This document shows positions 19,801-27,108 of a stretch of DNA of 37,655 nucleotides, one piece after another (within the stretch, counting starts at the first letter, position 1; each line of letters starts with the position of its first letter). Origin of the DNA: Sphingobacteriia bacterium. Its GTDB lineage: Bacteria > Bacteroidota > Bacteroidia > Bacteroidales > UBA7960. The notes beneath the pieces were generated by a model. That model saw only the letters and a list, made by a program, of their open reading frames with translations, searched no databases and was not told where the DNA came from. The DNA lies in assembly GCA_011390785.1 (NCBI GenBank), contig JAABRR010000039.1:1-37655 (forward strand), given 5' to 3'. Both the position numbers and the translations under genes were made by a program.

Positions 19801-21032
19801 ATTGTGGCAAAATCACCATAAGGGTAAATACAACAAATCGGCCGCTGCTGGGGAATAAAGCGGGAAAAGCAGTGCCCCAGGCACAAATAGAAATCGCCGA
19901 TAATGGAATCGGCATTTCTGCAACAGATCTGCCGCGTATCTTCGACCGCTTTTTCCAGGTTAAGAATAAAGATATTGCAGTGCGTACAACAGGTATCTCC
20001 GGCACCGGTATCGGGTTGGCATTATCCAGAGAGTTGGTAGAATTTCATAAGGGAGAAATAACTGTAACCAGCCAACCCGGCAAAGGAACCACTTTTTGCA
20101 TCTTCTTCCCGCTCGATAAGCAATATTTCGATCCGGAAATTGCAGTTGAACATGTCTCTGATGACTTTGTCTATCAATACTCACCGGGAATATATGGGAT
20201 ACCTCATGCCGAGCTGAACACTTTTGCCGGACCACCCCTGGAGAATAAAAAGCCCGGAAATCCTGTTTTACTATTTATTGATGATAACGCCGATATGCGG
20301 TCTTTTGTGCAAAGCACTATGGAAGATAAATATAATGTGCATTTGGCTTCAAATGGAATTGAAGGACTGGAAAACGCCCGTCAACTGATGCCCGATATTG
20401 TGGTAAGCGATGTTATGATGCCCGAAATGGACGGCATTGAGATGTGTGCCAAACTCAAAACAGATGTAACCATCAGCCATTTGCCCGTAATCCTTCTTAC
20501 TGCCAAAGTTTCTGATGATCATTCTATTATAGGGTTTGAAGCAGGTGCAGACGACTATCTCCCCAAGCCCTTCAACCCCAGGCTTTTACACTCCCGAATT
20601 CGCAATATACTTGACAATAGAAACCAACTTCGCGAAAAATTCCGAAAAGAAGGGATCCTTGAGCCTAATGAAGTTTCAGTAACATCGGCTGATGAGCAGT
20701 TTCTTCGTAACGCCATGGATGTGGTGGAACGAAATATCAATAACCCCGAGTTCCGGGTAAGTACATTTGTTATGGAAATGAATATGTCGAGATCGGTTCT
20801 TTACCGCAAGTTTGAAGCACTGACGGGCCAGTCGGTCAACGAATTTGTTCGGATAACACGATTAAAAAGAGCGGCGCAATTGCTTTCATTAAACGAACTA
20901 ACAGTTTCTGAAGTAACTTATGAAGTAGGGTTTAACGATCCGCAATATTTCAGCAAATGTTTTAGCAAACAATATAACATGACCCCATCGGAATATGCCC
21001 GGAAAAATTCAAAAAAGCCTGTGGTGAATTAA
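16878..21032 (+). CDS. Hybrid two-component system regulator (HTCS) of the PUL
   Basis: HTCS proteins sense an oligosaccharide in the periplasm and activate PUL transcription from one polypeptide. The 1384-residue protein has a signal peptide (residues 1-19). Fourteen Reg_prop blades follow (motifs such as IWVGTDGGGLNLFNP), matching two seven-bladed propellers up to about 665. Next are a Y_Y_Y domain (about 725-790) and a membrane helix (about 794-816). The histidine kinase has phospho-acceptor His850 in IAHEFRTPL, an N box at NILSNSFKF and G boxes DNGIGIS and GTGIGLALS. The receiver domain (about 1128-1240) has predicted phospho-acceptor Asp1178 in VVSDVMMPEMDG and Lys1230 in LPKPF. The C-terminal AraC-type HTH (about 1285-1375) has FNDPQYFSKCFSKQY. 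All catalytic residues are present, so it should be active. Its stop codon lies inside the terminator hairpin of the opposing operon. Confidence 0.96.
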   Translation: MKKILSTLFLLLVSRLIIANPGEFLFEHLTIDEGLSNNTVNSIYHDHLGFIWFATNDGLTRYDGYDFTIYRHDRDSHQTISNNRVHFVFEDLNRNLWVGTNMGLNLFNREFDNFTRFLNDPNDEASISHNNVRMVYQDPSGILWFGTLGGGLNRFDPITRKFTRFNFPNRLVSSVIEDAQGNIWVATNDPSLIRLNWELNEFELFPFPKNNTSGLKPNTLKTLFEDKTGNIWVGTEGSGLYIFDPVSLEFTAHYHQKSRNNPLSSNIVCDILQYNNKTIWLATDGGGINSWDEEKKGFTILKSDISNIKGLSTNAIYSLLKDNDGMVWIGTFGGGVNILNPHRQEFRFYTQKAGGISSLSHKSVLSFFEDSQGYIWVGTDGGGLNLFNPANGTFKSFSNDPSNPFSISSNAVTSILEDKHGNLWIGTFAGGLNRFDPVTQRFYHYTYNPSQHNSISSNNVWKLLEDQNGNLWIGTLDGLEVYSFANNTFERITNDSDPEAYPARIIDLFEDSKGNIWIGSTGVWILNPDTKKITKLFGHDHPQQKLFEYDIRDFHEDTDGIIWIASEGGGLICYNPEKATIKNYTMHDGLPSDALHQIIQDEEGNLWISSNKGITRFDNKTQSFSNYNIHDGLQSNQFAYSASLCTRSGEIYFGGVNGFNVFHPNRIRQNTVPPAVYITELSLFNKPVEIGTEGSPINTHIMNTTEITLPYQSVFSFRFTAINYIATVKNQYKFKLEGFDDWNDVGNQRTATYTNIDPGKYTFRVIASNNDGIWNDQGASIQITILPPIWRTPLAYVFYVLILAAILYFVMNFIINRQKYKHDLMIKDLEKAKIEEISQVKLRFFTNIAHEFRTPLTLILGPLDNIMTSPGSMDARLRKQLNIMGRNAGRLLRLVNELMEFRKIEMGRVKLKIVKADLVSFLKELKSVFEEHAQMHDIQFTFEPLDNAIECWFDKEKMEKVVYNILSNSFKFTPDCGKITIRVNTTNRPLLGNKAGKAVPQAQIEIADNGIGISATDLPRIFDRFFQVKNKDIAVRTTGISGTGIGLALSRELVEFHKGEITVTSQPGKGTTFCIFFPLDKQYFDPEIAVEHVSDDFVYQYSPGIYGIPHAELNTFAGPPLENKKPGNPVLLFIDDNADMRSFVQSTMEDKYNVHLASNGIEGLENARQLMPDIVVSDVMMPEMDGIEMCAKLKTDVTISHLPVILLTAKVSDDHSIIGFEAGADDYLPKPFNPRLLHSRIRNILDNRNQLREKFRKEGILEPNEVSVTSADEQFLRNAMDVVERNINNPEFRVSTFVMEMNMSRSVLYRKFEALTGQSVNEFVRITRLKRAAQLLSLNELTVSEVTYEVGFNDPQYFSKCFSKQYNMTPSEYARKNSKKPVVN

Positions 21033-21048
21033 AAAATTCAACACAGGC
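21011..21048 (-). terminator. Intrinsic terminator of the GH120/GH42-like operon, inside HTCS 3' end
   Basis: A 14-bp stem with one mismatch (21017-21030 with 21035-21048) closes an AAAA loop. On the minus strand a run of six T follows (21016-21011). It lies 56 bp past the GH42-like stop. The HTCS stop codon (21030-21032) is within the hairpin, which may also stabilise the end of the HTCS transcript. Confidence 0.8.
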
Positions 21049-21103
21049 AAATCCACTCAAACCAAACCAAATCAAATTAAAATAGCCTATCCAACACTGT
21101 TAA

Positions 21104-23419
21104 CTATTCTACCCTTTTCTTTTCCAATCTCAACCAAACCCCTGACCAGGCAGGTACATCCGCCAAAACTGAATTTCCTGTCAGTTTAAGTCCGGTATTG
21201 CTGATCACATCAAAAGCTGATGAATAATCAATATCTTCCGAAGAAATTTTTACGGTTGCATCTTCGCCATCATTTATTAGAAAATAATGGTCGGCCAAAG
21301 GTGCTGCACGCCTGAAAACCATTGTTTGCCCGCTATTTTCAACCCTAAAAGGTGGCCTTATTCCTTCAATTATCTCCTGGGCAATTATTTGCTCCAGTTC
21401 CTTCCTTCCGGGAGCTGCCAACAGCCGGCCGGCTTCAAAATTGAATACGCGGGTTTTTCCTTTACCAAAACTATGATCGAGAACAGCCGGGTTGCCATCG
21501 TCAAATGTTGAAGTTATAGCTGCCGTCGTTATTTTGATTTGTCCATATTGCGATTCAATGGATTCATTATTCCATATTTTTGGCATAGGTTCAACCGTAT
21601 GTAAATAATCAGCTGTGCTAAACCCAAAAAGGGTTTCAAAATCTGAACCGGGGAGTTGCTTGTTCAACCGGCCATAATTATCCATCATCAGCAGTGGAAA
21701 ATCGGCCACAAGCCGCCCTCCTTCTTCCACATAACTCATTAGTCCGGTGAGGGTTTCCTGGTCGAGCGCCAATACATAGGGAAGATAAATGACAGGATAC
21801 CGATGGGCCAGGCCGGCAGCTATATCGCGGTCAGTAACGTACTCGAAAGGAATATTATGATTTATCAGAGCCCTTGAAATCCCTATGCGCGCCTGCGAGT
21901 GATACTGACGGAACAACCGGTCGCGATTGGTTTCATAAACCGGGGTAGAGAGCTGGTAAGTGCCGAGTGATAACCTGCCCAGCATGGCTTCATTTTCCCA
22001 CGAATACAAAATGCCCACCATGGGCTCATCAAATGCCTGCCATAATTCAAAACGTTGCTGCTGCAGAATCCGGGATAATTCTCCGGCCACGTAAGCTCTT
22101 TCCGTGGGCTCTCCCTGGATATCGGTAAGGGCATATTCACCTGTTTCCCATCCCTGATCTCGCGAATTCCATGTCCATAATCCAATCCCTTTGAGTCCGG
22201 CAGCTATGTAGGACAAAAAAAGTTGTTTCATCATGTTTCCATCTACTGTAACATTATGATGGCCGCTCCATTGGGTAGGGCCGCCGGTTGACTCCCATGT
22301 AGCCGCCCATCCGCCTTTAAACATGTCGGCAACGATTCGCGATTGCATATAAACGGGTCTAATTATTTCTCCATTGGTAAGAAAAAAATGGTGGGCAAGA
22401 TGGATAGATGAATAAAATGATCCTCCAACAGATGCTGTTTTTGCCTGAGCTTCCAGGTCCCATGAATTAACAGCCTGATTCTCGAAAAGCTGATGCCCGC
22501 CGGTTCGTTCAGGTTCATCAGGATCCCATTGATAGAACATCTGCATAGTTTCGTTGTAGTTGTTGATAATCAGATCAGCCTGAAAGCGCATGGAATCTCG
22601 CATTCTGCGAAAATCCCATGACATTGCACCCCATCGGTTACCATATTCATCCATTTTTGTTGCACGGAGCAAAGCGGCGGCTTCTGAAAAAGATTTGATT
22701 TCAGGGGGGGCAGCAAAACCTGAATTCCAGGCATCGTTAAGTTCTTTCATGCTACCATATTTACTCTGCAGCCACTTTGCAAATTCAGGGATCAACCGAT
22801 CGGGCAAATAGGGAGAGTTTCTGCCGGGTTCACCCATCCCTTTGGGTTTAATGGGTTTACGGCTCATACGGTCAACCCTTCGATGCATCATTTCATTCTG
22901 ATATTCAATCATTCGTGGATGCGTTTGTATTCCAGCCCGGTTTGAATTATTTTTTTCCAATGTAATACCCAGGCTATCGAGCAAGGGTTGTGTAATGCCT
23001 ACCCATCCCCCATTCCCGTAATACCAGGGCGAAATACCCTCGTCAATGGCCATATGATAAACCTCCTTCTCAAAATCTGCCGGATTATTTGGCGAAACCA
23101 AAACCATCTGCTTCAGGGCGGTAAAACCAAGATCGCGAATGGTGCCAAACTCCTGCCTGATCTCGTCTAATCCGTGCCCCCGTTGCTGGTAATATACCAC
23201 ACCCACCGGGAACGGTTGCAGAGAACGAAGCTTTTCCTGCATTGGGCTGTTATTAAGGTCAAGAAACCTTTGCGTCAGAAAGGGATCATCTGCGTTGCGG
23301 GCCTGATGTTCGTAAACCGAAACGACTGCCTTTTGTTGATCATGATTTTGCTTATCAGTGGCCTGACAACCCCAAAAAGCCAACAATAGAATTACAAGTG
23401 ATTTTTGAAAAGTATTCAT
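21104..23419 (-). CDS. GH42-like (clan GH-A) glycoside hydrolase lipoprotein
   Basis: The 771-residue protein starts with a short lipoprotein-like signal (Cys18 after AFWG, a loose lipobox). The first 450 residues resemble a GH42 beta-galactosidase TIM barrel. PEFAKWLQSKYGSMKELNDAW matches the GH42 pattern after the acid/base residue, making Glu197 (GMGEPGR) a candidate acid/base. WAATWESTGGPTQWSG resembles the nucleophile strand, candidate Glu376, followed by GIGLWTWNSRDQGWETGEY. A trimerisation-like Rossmann domain (about 505-600) contains VIYLPYVLALDQETL and YVEEGGRLVADFP. A beta domain finishes the protein. GH42 enzymes act on beta-galactosides or alpha-L-arabinopyranosides; GH164 or another clan GH-A family is also possible. 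It is the second gene of an operon, 54 bp after the GH120-like gene. The AAAACACAAAC motif lies two bases before its ATG. Confidence 0.82.
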   Translation of the reverse strand: MNTFQKSLVILLLAFWGCQATDKQNHDQQKAVVSVYEHQARNADDPFLTQRFLDLNNSPMQEKLRSLQPFPVGVVYYQQRGHGLDEIRQEFGTIRDLGFTALKQMVLVSPNNPADFEKEVYHMAIDEGISPWYYGNGGWVGITQPLLDSLGITLEKNNSNRAGIQTHPRMIEYQNEMMHRRVDRMSRKPIKPKGMGEPGRNSPYLPDRLIPEFAKWLQSKYGSMKELNDAWNSGFAAPPEIKSFSEAAALLRATKMDEYGNRWGAMSWDFRRMRDSMRFQADLIINNYNETMQMFYQWDPDEPERTGGHQLFENQAVNSWDLEAQAKTASVGGSFYSSIHLAHHFFLTNGEIIRPVYMQSRIVADMFKGGWAATWESTGGPTQWSGHHNVTVDGNMMKQLFLSYIAAGLKGIGLWTWNSRDQGWETGEYALTDIQGEPTERAYVAGELSRILQQQRFELWQAFDEPMVGILYSWENEAMLGRLSLGTYQLSTPVYETNRDRLFRQYHSQARIGISRALINHNIPFEYVTDRDIAAGLAHRYPVIYLPYVLALDQETLTGLMSYVEEGGRLVADFPLLMMDNYGRLNKQLPGSDFETLFGFSTADYLHTVEPMPKIWNNESIESQYGQIKITTAAITSTFDDGNPAVLDHSFGKGKTRVFNFEAGRLLAAPGRKELEQIIAQEIIEGIRPPFRVENSGQTMVFRRAAPLADHYFLINDGEDATVKISSEDIDYSSAFDVISNTGLKLTGNSVLADVPAWSGVWLRLEKKRVE

Positions 23420-23421
23420 TA

Positions 23422-23432
23422 GTTTGTGTTTT
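23422..23432 (-). promoter_or_regulatory. AAAACACAAAC leader motif of GH42-like gene
   Basis: On the minus strand this is AAAACACAAAC, then TA, then the ATG at 23419. It lies in the short spacer after the GH120-like gene, so within an operon it is more likely a translation-level element than a promoter. Confidence 0.4.
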
Positions 23433-23473
23433 GCTAAACGATCAATCCAGATAATTAAATTCCAACGTATAAC

Positions 23474-25363
23474 CTATTCGGCATTATACCTTGGATCTAT
23501 TTCAATCCCATTTCTAAAATCCTTTCCCTTTTGAAAAGGCCCGGCATCTGTGCCATTTAACAGGGTAGAATCAAAAGTAAGGGTAAGTGTTTCCTCATCG
23601 AGTTTAAAGCCTGGATCGCTGACCAGTTGTCCATTTTTTTCCCAACCATAATAATCCTGCCAGGCCTTAAGATCGAGTAATAGCTCCGGTGCCGGATTCT
23701 TAATTTTCAGGTAACCTGCGGGCATTGAGGAATAAACATTGTGATTGGCAAAATTGTGAATATTGGGGAATTCAATCCCATGTTTACCACAACCGGCAAA
23801 AATATTGTGGGTTACAGAATGATTTCGATCGGTTCCCCCTCTTCCTGCTACAATTCGCGCGGCATTGGCATAGGCACCAAAGCCTGTGTTTTCAATATCA
23901 AAAGCCAGGTTATTATAAAATCTTATGCTATCTGACCCATCGGTATATAAGGCACTTCCACCGGCACCATAATCACCGCTTATCCAGTATTGTGAGCGGG
24001 TTTTGTGCATCACATTATGATCAATATCGATCAAACCCCGGCTTACTTCAATATAAACTGCACCCCGGGCAGAAGTTATTCCCGTGAACACATTGCCGGT
24101 AATGCGGCAATTCTGACTTGCAAGGTAGTCGAGCCAGATACCTGGAGCATAAATAATATTACGAAACACATTTCGCCGAATAAGGGTATTGGTAGAAAGA
24201 TGAAATTTGATGGCACCAGACTCCCAGCCATGCTCAGCATTATGCCATCCGATATTTTCAAAAAGATTATCTTCTACAAGGTAACTGGTTGCCCGCATTC
24301 CCTGCAAGCCAGCTATTCCGCAGTTTTTAACCACATTTCGCCTGAAAATATGAAACCCTGTAATAGGTTGGGTTTGGGTATGCCACATTTCGTTGCCGAG
24401 ATCTACTCCAAGAGAATTGGCCCCTTCAATAATACAATCTTCAATGATCCAGTGATGACCCCTGGCGGCAGATATGATGCCCCGCTGTGGCACCGGAAAA
24501 CCGTTTGCTGCATACAAAAAGTGTATCCCTTTAATTTTGATGTAGGCCAGACCATAGGTTTCGGGGGAAAAAAGTTGCTCTTTCACTACGAGTTGTAACC
24601 TGCTGTTTGTCGGATCCTTACCCGACGGAAACCGAATATGAATTCGCAAGCCATTATGTTCTGAAAACCAGGCGCCATCAGGTTTATTGCTTAGGTCAAC
24701 CGGGCGGGTAACCTGCTCAAGCCGTTTCCCATCAATCAAAACCCATCCCCTTTTCTGAAAATGAGCCTTCATGTTAACTTTTTTATAATCAAGCCATTCC
24801 TGATCCTGCATTAAGTTCAACATCCCAAACGGATTATAACCCTGAAAATCAACGTTCCGAAGGTTATATTGCCAAACTTTTCCTTTTTCGGGTATCACAT
24901 CATCGTAATGAGAAACCATAACGTCGCCCGTTTGCCAGCCTTGCGAAAGTTCCAACTCTGAGGGATCAACCTGAAAGGCTCCGGTAACAATAACTTTTTC
25001 ATTTTCAGCCGCCTGGTAGGTTATCATTCTTTCAGGAGATTCGCCTCCACGGGCAGGTACGATGGTTTCAAAATAGGTACCCTGATGAATGATCACCTTA
25101 TGCCCAGGTTGCAACTCACGGGCTGCTTTTGAAATAGTTTTCCACGGAGCTTCGAGAGTTCCAGGATTATTATCGCTGGCTGCCGGGTGATTCTGTGCCA
25201 CATGCCATGTATGGGTGTATGGGGTGGTCTTCTCCCATTTTTCATAGGAATTCCCATAGGGTAACTTGTCCTGATCCACTATTTTGAAGGGATCATTTTG
25301 GGCAAGAAGTGAATGGGAAACACACAGAGCTAGAAAAAAAATGACAGGGATGGATCTCGGCAT
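23474..25363 (-). CDS. Right-handed parallel beta-helix protein, GH120 beta-xylosidase-like
   Basis: GH120 enzymes are beta-helix retaining beta-xylosidases. I start at 25363 (MPRSIPVIFFLALCVSHSLLAQ, a clear signal peptide); the frame is open to an ATG at 25405. The N-terminal part (PGTLEAPWKTISKAARELQPG, then QGTYFETI and MITYQAAENEKVIVTG) and later WIIEDCIIEG closely resemble, from memory, Thermoanaerobacterium XylC. The segment GIWLDYLASQ and, 27 residues on, VYIEVSRG correspond to the XylC nucleophile and acid/base strands (Asp382 and Glu405 there). This makes Asp412 and Glu439 the predicted pair here. Beta-helix coils with repeated N-x-F/I rungs run from about 295 to 560. At 629 residues the length matches the family. 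No lipid Cys or sorting domain is seen, so it should be periplasmic. It is first in an operon with the GH42-like gene. Confidence 0.82.
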   Translation of the reverse strand: MPRSIPVIFFLALCVSHSLLAQNDPFKIVDQDKLPYGNSYEKWEKTTPYTHTWHVAQNHPAASDNNPGTLEAPWKTISKAARELQPGHKVIIHQGTYFETIVPARGGESPERMITYQAAENEKVIVTGAFQVDPSELELSQGWQTGDVMVSHYDDVIPEKGKVWQYNLRNVDFQGYNPFGMLNLMQDQEWLDYKKVNMKAHFQKRGWVLIDGKRLEQVTRPVDLSNKPDGAWFSEHNGLRIHIRFPSGKDPTNSRLQLVVKEQLFSPETYGLAYIKIKGIHFLYAANGFPVPQRGIISAARGHHWIIEDCIIEGANSLGVDLGNEMWHTQTQPITGFHIFRRNVVKNCGIAGLQGMRATSYLVEDNLFENIGWHNAEHGWESGAIKFHLSTNTLIRRNVFRNIIYAPGIWLDYLASQNCRITGNVFTGITSARGAVYIEVSRGLIDIDHNVMHKTRSQYWISGDYGAGGSALYTDGSDSIRFYNNLAFDIENTGFGAYANAARIVAGRGGTDRNHSVTHNIFAGCGKHGIEFPNIHNFANHNVYSSMPAGYLKIKNPAPELLLDLKAWQDYYGWEKNGQLVSDPGFKLDEETLTLTFDSTLLNGTDAGPFQKGKDFRNGIEIDPRYNAE

Positions 25364-25709
25364 ATCAACAATTTTTGGCAAATATTTACAATTAATAGCA
25401 GACAAGGGATTGATACAAATTTACAAAGCCAATTAGGATGCCCCGGGTAAATTCGTCTCAATAAGCGTGTAAAATTGGATTCACATTAAATTGAAAGAAC
25501 CGGAGCATTTCGATAATCAAAACAGATGGGATTTTTGTAGGGCTGATAGAGACAAAAATCCATTTTTTGCCGCATGAATTATTATAATTTTACATTGATA
25601 AAAAACAACAAATTAATAACATGGTGAAATGCCAATAAAGAAAAGCTAAAATGCAATCTAAATTAGGACTTTCACAGATATCACCCTGTTTTATTTCAAA
25701 AAACCCACT
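25364..25709. other. Divergent intergenic region between GH120-like and FISUMP genes
   Basis: This AT-rich spacer holds the promoters of two divergent genes. A minus-strand TAAATTTG lies at 25423-25416. No gene, tRNA or strong hairpin was seen. Confidence 0.55.
25416..25423 (-). promoter_or_regulatory. Candidate -7 element for GH120-like operon
   Basis: On the minus strand this reads TAAATTTG, matching TAnnTTTG, 52 bp upstream of the preferred start at 25363. If transcription starts just downstream, the ATG at 25405 would be at or before the transcript start, supporting 25363. The -33 box is unclear. Confidence 0.35.
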
Positions 25710-26873
25710 ATGAAAAAACTGTTTTTACTACCCATTATGTTAATCAGCGGAATGCTGATAATGATATCCTGCGAAGAAAAAGAAGAAAAGATACCCGAAA
25801 CTATTGAATTGGATATGAATGTAACGCATGCATCGGCCTATAATGCCACCGATGGAGCTATAAGCATTACCGTTCTAAAGGGAGAGCCACCCTATATCTA
25901 TGAATGGAATACGGGTGATACAACATCAAGCATTACGGGGGTGGGCGCCGGAGAGTATTCGGTAACCATTACCTATGGCAAAAACGGGATTGCCTTTTAC
26001 CAAACCACAGCTGCGATAACCCAGCCCGAAGCAGTTCCCCTGTCACTTGAATTTGATGTTACAGATTCAGACAAATATGGCAAACCCAACGGATCTATTG
26101 AAGTGAATGTTTCGGGGGGCGTGCCACCCTATAACTTTTTATGGAGCAATGGCAGCACCGAAGCTATTGCTTCAGAACTAACTGCCGGTGTATATCAGGT
26201 AACCGTAACTGACTCAGGTAATCCGTTCAGTATAACTACCACTGGTACAGCCAGTGTAGGTCAACCAGCATTTGTGTGTGGTTCCGACAGTATTATGGAT
26301 ATTGATGGGAATCTCTACTCAACAATAATAATTGGTGAACAATGCTGGTTGGGCGAAAACCTTCGCACAACGCACCGGCCCGACTCACCTGTTACAGAAC
26401 TAGTGCCTATTGATGGCCGTTTGTGCCGTGGGTTGTTTTGCGAAAACATTGAAGGTGCCCATTATACCTGGGAAGCAACCATGAATGGTTCCGCTGCAGC
26501 TACATTGTCCGATGAGAAAATACAGGGTATTTGTCCAACTGGCTGGCATTTGCCCACACGTGAAGATTTTGAAGCCCTTGATGCATGGCTTTCGGTAGAT
26601 GGAAATGGCGGACCAGGGTTTTTCTCCGGTGCAAAAATGAAAGGAGAGGGAAGCTCCAGCGGCTTTGACGCACTGTTTACTGGCAATTGGGGTTTTGGCA
26701 TTTACAACAATGCTCCATACGCGTCCTACTGGACAAGCAGTGAATCGGTTACATCAACCAAAAATGCGCGGATGATATATATAACTCAGGATACACCCTT
26801 TATGAATGCTGCCAATCAGCCAAAGGGATATGGTATGAATGTACGCTGCATGAAGGATGAAGATCTACCCTGA
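25710..26873 (+). CDS. Lipoprotein with two SprB-type repeats and a FISUMP domain
   Basis: The 387-residue protein has a lipoprotein signal with Cys21 (MIMISC). Two SprB-like repeats follow, about residues 33-107 (GEPPYIYEWNTGDTTSSI, GAGEYSVTIT) and 112-187 (GGVPPYNFLWSNGSTEAI, TAGVYQVTVTDSG). The C-terminal part (about 195-383) is a FISUMP/Fib_succ_major domain, recognised from DIDGNLYSTIIIGEQCWLGENL, GICPTGWHLPTREDFEALD, YWTSSES and GMNVRCMKD. FISUMP domains are common in surface proteins of fibre-associated Bacteroidota and Fibrobacterota, and their molecular role is unsettled. SprB repeats occur in cell-surface adhesins. A surface-binding lipoprotein is inferred. It is transcribed alone, divergent from the GH120-like operon and convergent with the CotH gene. 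Confidence 0.9.
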   Translation: MKKLFLLPIMLISGMLIMISCEEKEEKIPETIELDMNVTHASAYNATDGAISITVLKGEPPYIYEWNTGDTTSSITGVGAGEYSVTITYGKNGIAFYQTTAAITQPEAVPLSLEFDVTDSDKYGKPNGSIEVNVSGGVPPYNFLWSNGSTEAIASELTAGVYQVTVTDSGNPFSITTTGTASVGQPAFVCGSDSIMDIDGNLYSTIIIGEQCWLGENLRTTHRPDSPVTELVPIDGRLCRGLFCENIEGAHYTWEATMNGSAAATLSDEKIQGICPTGWHLPTREDFEALDAWLSVDGNGGPGFFSGAKMKGEGSSSGFDALFTGNWGFGIYNNAPYASYWTSSESVTSTKNARMIYITQDTPFMNAANQPKGYGMNVRCMKDEDLP

Positions 26874-26892
26874 TGAGAGAAACCAACAATTT

Positions 26893-26919
26893 TGGTGGGT
26901 ATGGAAACCATCCCCACCA
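26893..26919. terminator. Possible terminator hairpin between convergent FISUMP and CotH genes
   Basis: TGGTGGG and ATGG pair with CCAT and CCCACCA around an AAA loop, with one internal mismatch. It lies 20 bp after the FISUMP stop. No good T run follows on either strand, so it may act as a 3'-end stabiliser or weak terminator. Confidence 0.45.
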
Positions 26920-27108
26920 TAAGATAAATCAGAATTTTCCTGTAAGAATTTTCAGACTACCTGGTACCACTAAAAGTATAGTGTTCATGATCTGATCAAA
27001 CAGATTTGAGCAACTCTTTGCACAATGCTTAGAATCCCTTAAATCAAAAGATATCTCAAATAATTAACTGATCTCTTTTGTTTTTTCTTGAAAGTGAATT
27101 TTACCTTT

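Noticed and set aside
24005-24598. 197-codon plus-strand ORF within the beta-helix gene
   Set aside because: Antisense to the GH120-like coding region, whose conserved motifs cover the same bases; composition is that of a shadow frame.
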